Part shown: one piece after another, positions 44,401 through 52,552 of the stretch
Numbering within the stretch: position 1 is the stretch's first letter
How the letters are laid out: every line of letters begins with the position of its first letter
From: Temnopleurus reevesii
Taxonomy: Eukaryota; Echinodermata; Echinoidea; Temnopleuroida; Temnopleuridae
Assembly: GCA_036244855.1 (NCBI GenBank)
Contig: BQKZ01000437.1
Span: 85,533 to 149,532 of the forward strand
Length of the DNA stretch: 64,000 nucleotides
Direction: 5' to 3'
Program-made: the position numbers and the translations under genes
Notes under the pieces: generated by a model
The model's input: the letters and a program-made list of their open reading frames with translations, nothing else
Told to the model about the DNA's origin: nothing
Database searches by the model: none

Positions 44401-46835
44401 TGTTCACTTTCCTGCTCGGTATGTATTTTGATATTCATCCACATTGCGATGGGTCAACGGCGTTTCATTTATGACACCGATTATTAAAGCCGTTATAGTA
44501 TAGATATCAAAACATTGTAATTCTAAGTGATTAAAAACAAATAATGAAAGGGGAATTTAGTTTTTCATTGATCAAAAATTGCGTTTCAGCTTCCCTGAAG
44601 ATACGTTTTAAGTCACAATGTTTTATTCAACAAAGAAAAGATGAATTTAAGTGTTATATTCAATTTATTCTAGGTTTATTCTTTAAAAGAAAAAAAAAAC
44701 AATGTTAAAAAATACAAAATAGAAATCCGAGGAGCAATGTTTTTTTTATGCTATGCATGTATGTATTACAGTATAAATTACAGGGTAGGTTAATGGAGGA
44801 AGAGGAAGAGAAGCATTTAAATCTAAGAAGAGAAATGAAAGGGGCAAAGAGAAGAATATGATAAGAAGAAGAAGGAAATGATGAAGACGAATGAAAGGAA
44901 GAGTAAAGAAAAAAGGAACTTCACAAGATGAAGGATTATGAACGATTTGGTTTCAAATTAAAGGGGATATATAAATTTTTTAATGAAAGAATTGAAATTG
45001 GGGAAGATTTGTAGTTTTTATAAAACAAGAATAAAATTACAGTGATGCTTTGAAATGACATAAAAAAAGACCAGTATTACTTTTTTTGCGCTGATAATTG
45101 AAATTTGAAAATATGCATTGATATAGGCAAGATGCTTTTAATAGATAAAATAGCTTTACAGTGTCAATATAACATTGCTATTCAAGATAGGGAAATGATA
45201 AATGATGAGTTAAGTGTTATTTGACACAACCAACCAGTAAACTTTATTGAATTGATATTGAAAGCATTTTCCCATTTTTATATCATAAGCCCGGCATTTG
45301 CTGAGCAACCCACGCTTGTTAAAGCTCTTTTTTGTTTGAGCACCATCTTTTGACGGTGACTAACTGGTTATTGGAAAAATCCCACATTAAGTTTCGATAA
45401 AAAAAAAAGAAAACAAAAGAAAATAACGAATTGTATGAGATGTTTATGATGGCCTATGAATCTTCCACCATAAAATTGCTCTTTATGAACAGATTACTTT
45501 TGAAAATTTGAATTTGAATTAGATATCATATTAAGCGCCCTCTCCCGGTACTCAAAATATGTTGTTCATTTTATGTCATATGCTGTATTATTTTTTTCAG
45601 ACCTGAAAAAAATTATAGAAAGGTGTAGAAATATATAAAGCTCTGAAATGTTAATCAAATTCTGTGAATGAGAAGGAGTTTTGTTTACCAAGAAAGAAAA
45701 TCTTGGTTCAGTTTTGGGGTCTATACAAAACTAAAGATTTTTTTTTTTGCACTTTTAAGTAACAGTGACGGATCCAACGGGGAAGGGTCTGGAGGGGGTA
45801 TAACCTTTCCCTCCGTAGGGTAATCGCATTTTAAGAGCACTTCCCAAATAGATACGCTTCTTGCATCATGTCCGAGTTGGGGACGGTGTGGGAAGAGGAA
45901 TGCCTACTCCCACAGAAGGGACTTGAAAACAAATTATGTGCTAGAATCGCATTTTAAGAGCACTTTAGGAAAAACAAATATAAAGGGACGCGCGTACCCA
46001 ACGCACGAGCCTGGAATATTCAAAAGAGTATGGAAAAATATCGGCAAAATTTGGCTTAGAGAGGAAGAACAGTGTCAATTTCGATGGCATACACCCCTCT
46101 CATTTTTGCACTCCAAAATATTTGGCGTCATTCTCTGCATCCCATTCACTTCATACGTAGTTGGAGAGGTTCAGGAAAAATGCTTATTTCACCCGGCGCG
46201 TGTGTTACATCGCCTATGTGATTGGCGCGCAGATGAGCGTCCTGGCAAAAAGTAGGATGCCCCTATCATACAAACTACATGTAGAGCCGTCTAATCTAGA
46301 ATTTGCTACGATAATCATTTACATTGTAAAGGAAGGACATTGATGGACTGCTTAATCATATTGATGCACAATCACAATAATTGTCACAGTAGGCTAATGG
46401 ACTATTTAAATCGAAATATGCAAAATCGCAGCTCTGCGAAGAAAAAAAAACACAAGAAAGATCCGCCACTAGGTACTAACTTTATAACAACTTATTTTTT
46501 TGTCATATATTTTTTTCGTGCAATGTTATTCATGATATTATATTTCATATTATTCAGTATTAAAAGCAAGTTTACCTGACCCACAATTTCACTCTTTTTA
46601 TTTGATATTCCATTAATTTATTAATCTATTTTTTTTACCTTTCTTGCCCACTTTCTACGTGTTTGACTGATCGATAAAATCCAGTTGGGCACAGGTCCGA
46701 GGTAGACACATTCCCATCGAGACCTCCCCTACTCTCTACCGGGAGGAGCCCCGCGGTGGCTGTCGAGAGCAGCTGTCCGGAGAAACCCAACAGAAAGAAG
46801 GTGAGAAGTGGAAACCCGCAAATTGATCCCCTCAT
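35107..46835 (-). CDS. TNF-receptor-like protein with ZU5, UPA and death domains (6 exons, 704 aa)
   Basis: Joined exons are 46639-46835, 43636-43808, 41671-41866, 38638-39646, 37148-37348 and 35107-35445, total 2115 nt, 705 codons including TGA. Splice phases agree at every junction (2, 1, 2, 0, 0), with GT donors and AG acceptors throughout. Predicted protein: signal peptide about 1-29, one TNFR cysteine-rich repeat 49-93, four more cysteines to 120, N-glycosylation sites at 42, 105, 138 and 144, membrane helix 171-188, linker, ZU5 about 273-424, UPA about 425-592, death domain about 600-690. The intracellular half has the order found in UNC5 receptors and PIDD; the outside is that of a TNF receptor instead of Ig and thrombospondin repeats. 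By family knowledge it should sit in the plasma membrane, bind a TNF-like ligand and signal through death-domain partners, with ZU5-UPA perhaps holding the death domain in a closed state. The function is inference. A further unseen 5' UTR exon is likely, because an acceptor-like CAG lies 7 nt before the ATG. Confidence 0.9.
35588..35660 (+). repeat. SINE 3' tail fragment
   Basis: GTGATAAGCTCTATATAAAA then CGTTCATTATTATTATTAG is the tail of the SINE seen at 11255. It lies in intron 5 of the receptor gene. Confidence 0.7.
35664..36180 (+). repeat. MITE, AAAGCCCAAGTACAG family, full length
   Basis: Terminal inverted repeats of about 28 bp (TTTAAAGCACAAGTATAG then TTTTGGTAA; right end AAACTGTACCTGGGCTTTAA). 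Interior hallmark TTTAGCGCCCTCTCTTGG. Length 517 bp. It lies in receptor intron 5. Confidence 0.92.
36573..36722. repeat. MITE, GGGGCCCGTAACA family, best copy
   Basis: Near-perfect ends GGGCCCCGTAACATAAAGG and CCTTTATGTTACGGGGGCCC, with GATTGATATCAATCGC in the centre. It lies in receptor intron 5. Confidence 0.88.
36819..36886. repeat. GT microsatellite and poly-G run
   Basis: (GT)n interrupted by GGG, then AGGTGTGTGTGAGG and a run of about 16 G. Confidence 0.9.
36919..37079. repeat. MITE, GTTGCAATTGATCGCAAG family, inverse orientation
   Basis: It runs from GTGTTGTACAAAATCCATTG to CACCTTTTGAACAATACG, the inverse of 21457 and 62397. It lies about 70 bp from the receptor exon 5 donor. Confidence 0.75.
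37148..37348 (-). CDS. Receptor exon 5: rest of the UPA domain
   Basis: It has 67 codons, phase 0 at both ends, so skipping it would keep the frame. The acceptor is TTAATTCATTCCAAG|AAC and the donor AAGAAT|GTAAGT. The translation includes PYFVTFTLRPKTG and PISIAFNLKDQKN, alternating beta-strand-like residues as expected for UPA. It is flanked in the two introns by near-identical MITEs in opposite orientation (35664-36180 and 37534-38052). Confidence 0.85.
37381..37495. repeat. MITE, GGCCCCGGTCACATAGG family, shortened
   Basis: CCCTGGTCACATAGGGTCCC to GGGGCTCTGTGTGACCGGGG, with part of one arm deleted. It lies in receptor intron 4, about 30 bp from the exon 5 acceptor. Confidence 0.8.
37534..38052 (-). 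repeat. MITE, AAAGCCCAAGTACAG family, full length
   Basis: It is the inverted twin of 35664-36180, about 90 percent alike across the whole length, including GATTTGACAAT and GATATAGAAATATACAC. It lies in receptor intron 4. Confidence 0.92.
38469..38570. repeat. MITE, GCCCTATTGCATAAA family, half copy
   Basis: TTAAACGCAAGTCCTGAATA and CTGACTTGCGCTTAAACGCA match the right two thirds of the copy at 50917 in inverse. Confidence 0.75.
38638..39646 (-). CDS. Receptor exon 4: ZU5 domain and start of UPA
   Basis: The acceptor CGCCCATTTCAG|A matches exon 3's phase 2. About 80 residues of linker precede the ZU5 hallmark FTAGGGVLKC and VSLEIPPGAIP (PPGAIP at 299-304), then LSPVVELISPG and IPHRACID. THFVIKTSHFSKYTCSG marks the ZU5-to-UPA boundary, followed by a CxxC...C cluster. 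The donor ACAAACG|GTAAAT is phase 0. A second possible acceptor (CTCTCTAATCAG at about 39570) would shorten the linker. A half MITE lies 67 bp into the next intron. Confidence 0.92.
39717..39898. repeat. MITE, ACACGATATAAACTATTTCCG family
   Basis: Left end AAATTTAAACTATTTTCG, right end TTCGACTTAATTATACGAAT then AGTTTATATCGTATTA. It begins about 70 bp upstream of receptor exon 4, in intron 3. Confidence 0.75.
40097..40574. repeat. Inverted-repeat element, TTTAAAGGGGAACCAACCC
   Basis: The ends TTTAAAGGGGAACCAACCC and GGACTGGTTCCCCTTTATA are roughly inverse. A related element lies at 55365-55692 (end GGGTTGGTGTTCCTTTAA). A short LINE-like tail (TGAAACAGCAGATTGCTGAT) is embedded near 40355. Confidence 0.6.
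40640..41090 (+). mobile_element. LINE 3' untranslated end with hairpin
   Basis: The segment ends in GAATAAATAATAATAATAAT, a LINE-type TAA-rich tail. At 40877-40955 it contains a hairpin, TTTGAGAGGG paired with CCCTCTCAAA and GGGATGGAAAA paired with TTTTCCATGCCCC, with a second small stem inside. No coding part is present. The left border is uncertain. Confidence 0.45.
41671..41866 (-). CDS. Receptor exon 3: stalk and transmembrane segment
   Basis: The acceptor TTTATGTTTCCAG is followed by AT GCT GTA, in phase 1 with exon 2. A Ser/Thr-rich stalk with NST and NIT sites leads to VLIFLAVVVVLLMSLPLI, a clear membrane helix at residues 171-188. The donor AATAAG|GTACTT leaves phase 2 and an Arg codon as the first cytoplasmic residue. 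Confidence 0.9.
42326..42840 (+). repeat. MITE, AAAGCCCAAGTACAG family, full length
   Basis: Ends ATTAAAGCCCATGAATAG and AACTATACTTGGGCTTTAAG. It shares subfamily-specific changes with 47973-48491 (GCATGCTAAAAA, CGCTAAAATATTTTCC). It lies in receptor intron 2. Confidence 0.92.
43473..43620. repeat. MITE, ACACGATATAAACTATTTCCG family
   Basis: AAAACGATATAAATTATTAC to GGAAATGGTTTATATCGTG, with AATTAAGTCGAACGC and its inverse. It starts about 15 bp inside receptor intron 2, beside the exon 2 donor. Confidence 0.8.
43636..43808 (-). CDS. Receptor exon 2: rest of the TNFR cysteine-rich repeat
   Basis: The acceptor TTCTGAATAG is followed by T|GATACATGT, in phase with exon 1. The translation DTCTPCSQCPCG ... 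TEC ... DIVC completes the six-cysteine TNFR pattern started by C49; one extra Cys (77) and four later Cys (93, 97, 111, 120 region) may form a partial second module. N105 is a glycosylation site. The donor GATGTTG|GTAGGT gives phase 1. A MITE starts only about 15 bp inside the following intron. Confidence 0.88.
44222..44350 (-). mobile_element. LINE-like tail with TTTA microsatellite
   Basis: (TTTA)n is followed by AAAGATCAGCAATCTGCTG then TTTTACATCAATGTCCTGA, the inverse of a segment at 40335-40375. It lies in receptor intron 1. Confidence 0.5.
44790..44940. repeat. Purine-rich tract
   Basis: GGAGGAAGAGGAAGAGAAG and similar; simple-sequence DNA in receptor intron 1. Confidence 0.6.
45425..45765 (+). 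repeat. MITE, AAAGCCCAAGTACAG family, degenerate internal part
   Basis: GATTACTTTTGAAAATTTGAA and TTAAGCGCCCTCTCCCGG identify the family; both ends are missing or moved. Similar sequence resumes near 46495-46570. Confidence 0.6.
45766..46490. other. Unassigned segment in receptor intron 1
   Basis: It includes a repeated phrase TCGCATTTTAAGAGCACTT (45828 and 45946) and lies between two parts of a degenerate MITE. No coding exon in phase with exons 1 and 2 is seen, so the six-cysteine repeat does not need one from here. Confidence 0.4.
46639..46835 (-). CDS. Receptor exon 1: signal peptide and first CRD cysteine
   Basis: It starts MRGSICG and has a hydrophobic core PLLTFFLLGF with a likely cleavage near STATAG. 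After an NVS glycosylation site comes LCPTGFYRSV, the opening of a TNFR repeat. The donor CAAGAAAG|GTAAAA leaves phase 2, so codon 66 (AG+T, Ser) is split with exon 2. The ATG has A at -3. A 2830-bp intron follows. Confidence 0.85.
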
Positions 46836-47061
46836 GTTTGACCTGCATGTATTGCGAGATTATAAATACAACAAAAATTCATTCCTCCATTTTTTAAGGT
46901 GCCTTTACTGACTATGAGCAGAACGGACAAATGACTGGGATAAAGTACACAATTTTCATTCAAGCACTCACAATAGCCAAGTGCACAATTGAAATGTCCT
47001 TCCCTCTTGTTTTAAGGACAAATTTGATATCACACCCGTTATGAAAATGAACAATAATGAT

Positions 47062-47240
47062 AAACACGATATAAACTATTTCCGCAAAATAAAATGGGTC
47101 ATCGACAATAGCACCTTATGCAGTGTATTGAACTGTGCGGACAAAACAATCATAAGCCGGTTCCGATTTTGAATAGTATTACAAAGCGGCATTGCATTGG
47201 CGCTCGACTTCATTTTTCAAAAATAGTTAATATTGTGTTA
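47062..47240. repeat. MITE, ACACGATATAAACTATTTCCG family, full length
   Basis: AAACACGATATAAACTATTTCC to AAATAGTTAATATTGTGTT, with the family's centre CAATCATAAGCCGGTTCCG. Confidence 0.82.
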
Positions 47241-47243
47241 CAT

Positions 47244-47376
47244 TCATCTCACCTAGGTTGGGTGCAGCGCAATGTGGATAAATATCTTGTTGTAGGAAAT
47301 TAATGTCATAGATGGGATTCGAACCTTCGACCCTCTAGTTGAAAGGCTAGACTCAGGACCACTACACCACGACGAT
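47244..47376 (-). repeat. tRNA-derived SINE, 3'-truncated
   Basis: Minus-strand B box GGTTCGAATCCC and A-box-like TGTAGTGG are present; only the head and first part of the body remain, and it abuts the MITE ending at 47240. Confidence 0.8.
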
Positions 47377-47514
47377 TCCTAGATCACTATCGCGGTACGA
47401 TAGACAATACATACATTTTAACTTCCCTGCTATAAACACTATACGCGTGCGAAAAAGAGGCTGCAGAATGTTTTTGCATTATCCGTTTTCTGAAAGCCCA
47501 AGTAATTTTTTTTT

Positions 47515-47605
47515 TTTTTTGTAAAAGCGAATAGTTCTGTCCCGAAATTTTGTCTTCAAATCTACAAAATAAGATGAAATATAGTATCATGAACACATTG
47601 CATCA
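47515..47605 (-). repeat. MITE, AAAGCCCAAGTACAG family, one end only
   Basis: AAAAGCGAATAGTTCTG then ATTTTGTCTTCAAATCTAC matches the right arm of the family. Confidence 0.6.
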
Positions 47606-47684
47606 ATTGGGAGAATTGGATTATAGGATTTGGACTCTGAAATACTTTGATAAAACGTATGTCCATTGGGTATGTGAAGGAAAA

Positions 47685-47972
47685 CTTAAACCTATGCGTT
47701 TTTATCTTGCGTCGGTCCAGCGATTTTGAACATTAAAAACGCTCCCCGAGAACACAGTATACGCTGATCTGACGGTAGGCTTTACTTTTTCAAAAGGCTG
47801 GACTGACGTTAAGCCCCGGTCACATAAGGTTCTGGAGGCGACACGATTCAATGCGACCCTCTGTCCAGAGGCAGTTAACTGTGAATTAACAAAGAGTCGT
47901 TTAGAATCGTGTTGCTTACGGGGTCCTATGTGATCGGGACCGTAGGTAAAAATGAAAAGGTGTGAGTAAGCC
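47685..47972. repeat. MITE, GCGTTTTTAGCCT family, interrupted
   Basis: TATGCGTTTTTATCTTGCGT and AAAAACGCTCCCCGAGAAC start the element. It is broken at about 47812 by another MITE and resumes at 47945 with AAAATGAAAAGGTGTGAGT. Confidence 0.75.
47812..47944. repeat. MITE, GGCCCCGGTCACATAGG family, nested
   Basis: A complete palindrome (AAGCCCCGGTCACATAAGG to CCTATGTGATCGGGACC) inserted within the element at 47685-47972. Confidence 0.85.
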
Positions 47973-48491
47973 TTAAAGCCCAAGTACAGTTTTGGTAAAA
48001 GCCAATATTTTTATCGCCAAATTTTCTCTTCAAATCTACTTAAAAAGAAACATGATATCATGAACATGTTGTACAAAAGATTGTACGAAAAATTAACAAG
48101 GTTTGGAAAAGTTATAACCTAAAGTGTGGAAAATATTTTAGCGTCGTAGCCCCCGACGCTAATTCAATATTTTCTTTCTTGATAAAGGACAGCTTCTCAT
48201 GAACAGAATTGGATGAACATTTCAGAATTTATTCTTAATGTATTCTTTTTTAGCATGTTTTAATAAAATCTTGGAAATAATTTTGTATATGCCCAATAAG
48301 AAGCAAAATATTGTTATAACCATGAGAGGGCGCTAAATAGGATTTAACGGTCAAATTCAAATTTTCAAAAGAATTCGCTCGTAGAAAATTATGCTATGAT
48401 CTTGAAATGTGTATACAAACTATATGTCATGGTATCTATCCCCAAAATTCACATTTCTTTAATCTTTACCAAAACTATACATGGGCTTTAA
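47973..48491 (-). repeat. MITE, AAAGCCCAAGTACAG family, full length
   Basis: The inverted twin of 42326-42840, roughly 95 percent alike by eye. It lies upstream of receptor exon 1. Confidence 0.92.
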
Positions 48492-48651
48492 GATTATAAA
48501 TGATTCATGTAAGTCACCTACCTTTTCCAACACGCATCAAGGTACGTTCTGGCTTTAACTGCAAAATAGTTCAAAACAACAGCTTAAACACCAACGTCCG
48601 ATGAACGCAATATTTCACACAAGAGTCTAAAAAAGAAGAAACTTAACCCAC

Positions 48652-49051
48652 TGACTACTGAATTCTATAATTCCCATATGACTTCGTGCAATGAAGACCC
48701 AGGTTATGTTTCATAAAGCTGTGCGTATATCTACGCACGATTTTACGAACGACTAGTGATCCCTTCTTCGGTATAATTCAGCACCTGGGCGGTGCTTCAC
48801 CAAAATAAGACAGACTTTAAAAATTTAAGTTCGACTGGTATCCCTTTTTTATTTACGCGCATTCAGCGCAAAAAACCACCTAATACTAGTCGATCTTAAA
48901 GTCGTTCTTATAGTCTTTCTTATCTTGGTGAGACACCGCCCAGGAGTTAGTGTTGAGTGTGAGAAAGGATCACCAGTCGTTCATACAGTCGTGCGTAGAT
49001 CTACGCACAGCTTTATGAAACACAAAATCGGTTCCAGTAGTCAATGGGTTC
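48652..49051. repeat. Three nested MITEs
   Basis: Outermost: CCACTGACTACTGAATTC at the left and CCAGTAGTCAATGGG at the right, the ends of a 76-bp family. Middle: ATGTTTCATAAAGCTGTGCG and its inverse CGCACAGCTTTATGAAACA, ends about 65 bp long. Innermost, 48784-48954: a palindromic element of the GGTGTTTCACCAAGATAAG family. Each younger element sits inside the older one. Confidence 0.85.
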
Positions 49052-49631
49052 AATTTCGGCCTAAATTCATTCAGATGTGATGCAGTGAGCAAGCCGTTGC
49101 ACGTTTACCACGAAAACAAATAAAGTTAAATAGTTCTCCTCATAGTTTTAGGAGATGACGAATATGAATAAATTCGATTGCGCTTACTCAAAATCCAGCA
49201 GTGCATGCCGAGAGGATGCCACAGTCAATATGGTAGAACACTGAGCACTACTATTCGATTTATCACTAACCAGTGCGCATTTAGCATTCACAAAAGCATT
49301 ATATGATATGGTATCATTTTACAGACAGAATAAAGAAAAGTAGAAAATGAAATAAATTGATCAGTGGGGATTTTGACAGCTCTCGGGAGTTCCCAGAGTG
49401 ACCTAGAATATAACATAATGGGGAAGTCAATCTACCAACCGATCCCACCCTACTCTCAAAATGCATTTATAAACAAAATTGCAATTATTGCCGTCTTATT
49501 CCGTTTGAAACCTGATGCTTGATGGTTATTTTTCTCAATCTCAATTGTGCAAATTCATTTATTAAACGATCATAGCTTTAATCTAGGATGATTCAGTTTA
49601 GCAACAGAGTGGGAAGTACCCGAAGGTGGAA

Positions 49632-50135
49632 GTGCCATGGTGTAGTGGTTCTGACTCTCGCATCTGAACCAGAGGGTCGGTGGTTCGAATCTCGCCATGG
49701 CGTTAATTTCATTTGGCAATAAATTTATCAACAATGTGCTGCACTCAACTAATGTATTTAAATGGGTACCTGGAAGGTGTTTCGCCAAGATAAGAAATAC
49801 TTTAAGACGACTTAAAGTTCGACTGGTATCAGATCTTGCGCTGAATGCGCGTAATAGTGTGAGCCATTACGCGCTAGAAGGGATACCAGTCGATCTTAAA
49901 GTCGTTCTTAAAGTCTTTTTTTTATCTTGGGGAAACACCTCCCAGGTATGAAGATTGTGGTCGCCACGTTGTAAATTAGGCTGACACTATGGAAGCTCCC
50001 CATGGAGCTAAGAAATCGCGCAATGTGCGGTCGATATTATCATATATCCTTGGACCATGGTCTGTAATATTGTTAGAGCGCTTTGGGCCATATGGGAAAA
50101 GCGCCATATAAGAAATATTATCATTATTACTATTG
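49632..50135 (+). repeat. tRNA-derived SINE split by a MITE
   Basis: The head CATGGTGTAGTGGTTCTGAC and GGTTCGAATCTC and the body run to about 49768. A MITE occupies 49769-49946. The SINE tail (TTAGAGCGCTTTGGGCC, GGGAAAAGCGCCATATAAG and ATT repeats) follows. Confidence 0.75.
49769..49946. repeat. MITE, GGTGTTTCACCAAGATAAG family
   Basis: CCTGGAAGGTGTTTCGCCAAG and CTTGGGGAAACACCTCCCAGG are inverse; the arms continue through ACTTTAAGACGAC and GTTCGACTGGTATC. Confidence 0.88.
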
Positions 50136-50671
50136 TTATTGAGGTGTGTCTGCCCTTTGAGCACTGACTTCCATTTTTTTGTTATAAAATGGGGGGGGGG
50201 GGGGGGGGTGTAGGCACCATGTTTTACAAAAAAATTGCTAAAATGCGCCAAGATTAAGGTAATCACCATATTCGCGGGAAGGAGCGGGGAGGAGTGCAAA
50301 CATTCAAATTGGTCGAGCCCCCCAGCCCTCCCCCTCCACCCCCAACCCCGTAACCCTCAATGTCTCCAGATTCGGGGTCCACGCGTTTGAATAATAAACA
50401 TTCAATGAACTTGCTAAGTCATCTAAGCCAAACTTGAAAAAAAAACCGAATTGCATAGTCGTGTTGTTATAGAAAATAAATATTTATTGACATGATAATG
50501 AAAAATATTTACTTTAGCTCACTAACGTTATCAGTTGCATAGGTAACATTACAAAATTGAAGCACTGCACATAAATAAGTGTTAACGCACAGATAAATAC
50601 ACACACATTAAGAAGATACATTTTAACACATGAAAAATGTAGCATTACCCATATTTTTTTTAACAACGCAT

Positions 50672-50750
50672 GATTACAGTTAACTGTAAATTAACAAAGA
50701 GTCGTTTTGAATCGTGTTGCTTTCGGGGTCCTATGTGACCAGGGCATTAT
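50672..50750. repeat. MITE, GGCCCCGGTCACATAGG family, half copy
   Basis: CAGTTAACTGTAAATTAAC through GGGGTCCTATGTGACC, one arm and the centre only. Confidence 0.8.
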
Positions 50751-50916
50751 TCTTTGAAGGAAAAATTAGGTTACCTAGTTGATTATTTTTTTCGCCTGGG
50801 TGTGGTGTGAGGGGTTTGCATGTGTTTTGCGATGAGAAACGGGGTCCTCTGTGGAACACCTCGTCGCGTTGTCGCTATGTACTATTTGGTCTTATTTTTA
50901 ATTCTTAAATACTCCA

Positions 50917-51062
50917 GGGCCCTATTGCATAAATAGTCGCGTTTAAACGCAAGTCAGAAAATTTAACGCAACTCCATTTTCAACCAATCAGGAGCGCGTA
51001 TTTAGGACTTGCGTTTAATTTTTTGAGTTGCATTTAAACGCAACTTTTTATGCAATAGGGCT
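50917..51062. repeat. MITE, GCCCTATTGCATAAA family, full palindrome
   Basis: GGGCCCTATTGCATAAATAG and its inverse TTTTTATGCAATAGGGCTC, with CGCGTTTAAACGCAAGTC arms. Confidence 0.88.
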
Positions 51063-51228
51063 CAGGGCGGTGTTTCACCAAGATAAGAAAGAATTTAAGA
51101 GTGACTTTACGCACGACTGGTACCAATTGTTGTACCGAATGATGGAGAATCTTACGCGTATTACACTGGTTAACGTACACTAGTCTTTACGCACAACTTT
51201 AAGAATAATTTGGTAAAACACCGCCCAG
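51063..51228. repeat. MITE, GGTGTTTCACCAAGATAAG family
   Basis: CAGGGCGGTGTTTCACCAAG to TTGGTAAAACACCGCCCAG. It directly abuts the previous element. Confidence 0.85.
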
Positions 51229-51402
51229 AGAGGTGTTTCACCAAGTCGTTCTTAAAGTTACGCACGAGTTTACGTTCGACTGGTATCAGTTCTTGCACTG
51301 AATGCGCGTAATAATGTGAACCCTTACGCACAAGAAGGGGGTACCAGTCGAACGTTAAGTCATGCGTTAAGTCTTTCTTATCTTGGTGAAACACCTCCCA
51401 GG
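51229..51402. repeat. MITE, GGTGTTTCACCAAGATAAG family, adjacent copy
   Basis: AGAGGTGTTTCACCAAGTCG to TCTTGGTGAAACACCTCCC. Third element of a gapless row from 50917. Confidence 0.85.
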
Positions 51403-52367
51403 TCTGATAGATTCAATCCTGTGTTACTTATTCTTTTTCCATCTGTCTTAATCTCATGCCATTTCGTAATTATTCTTATTGACCTTTTTTCTTTTACATA
51501 TTTTCTGATTCTTATGTTTTGTTCTTGTCAATTATATATGTGGATATTGTGATTTTTATGATTGTTTACCATAAATACATTAAAAAACATTATTTTTAAG
51601 TTTCAAATCTGATAGTGCGTCTTAACTGAAATTGACAAGATCTTCTAAAATTTCTTTCAAAATCGTGGTTCGTAGGATCAGTGTGCCTTATCCCTTGGAA
51701 AAAAATTACTTATAGTGAAAACGATTTCTTCGGGGGGGGGGGGGGTGAAGGAACTTGATACTCTTCGACAAAACTTTAAAAGATGAGCTTTCATGGAGAA
51801 AAAACCCTTAAAAGACTATAATTGTCTTCTGTTTAGCAATCCAGTTTGCATGTTTTACGAAGCATGCTAGAAAGTATTTCCGAGTTGCATTTCTGAATAT
51901 CCGCTCATACACAAGACAGCGAAAAACACACGTACTCACTTACCAAAAAGGAACAATTCATCAAAATTGTGAAACTCGGTTATGAACAATTTATTGCTCA
52001 TTTCAGTAAATTCAAAACAGTAATATACAGACGGGGAGTTTTAAAACGCTTACGAAATTATTTTATATTGTTTGATGCCAACTCTTTATATATCTTATTT
52101 CACATGATTGTTCTTTTATCAATTGTAACCAAACCATTGCCAAATTTCTTTTTGACTTTTGGTATAATTTGCTTTAATAATTATCATCCCTAAATGAACA
52201 ACATATTTATTATATGAACAGAACGTTGACTGCTTCTGTCGATAAAGTTTGAATAAATGAATTCACAAATGTCCAATAGAATATTACACTACTCAGAAAG
52301 TCAGGTAACATTACTTAATGTGCATTACAATTGTATACTAGACTTTATAAGTATAATCATCCAGAAA
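51403..52367. other. AT-rich intergenic DNA
   Basis: It includes a run of about 14 G near 51735. No gene is supported; short frames are AT-driven. Confidence 0.45.
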
Positions 52368-52550
52368 TACAGTCAAACCTGTCTATAGAGGCCACTGTCT
52401 ATAGTAACCACTTGTATATAGTGGCTAGTTAAATCGATTCCCTCCAGGTGAAAATGCATGTTATAGAACCTGTTTATAGAGGCCATCTGTCTACAGTGGC
52501 CACTTTTTCTGTTTCCCTTGGGGTGGCCTTTGTAGACAGGTGTGACTGTA
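52368..52550. repeat. MITE with TACAGTCAAACCTGTCTA ends
   Basis: TACAGTCAAACCTGTCTATAG at the left is inverted as TGTAGACAGGTGTGACTGTA at the right; internal TAGAGGCCA/TGGCC repeats fill it. Ends of CAGTC type next to TA fit the Tc1-mariner/pogo superfamily; that placement is an inference. Confidence 0.75.
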
Positions 52551-52552
52551 CC

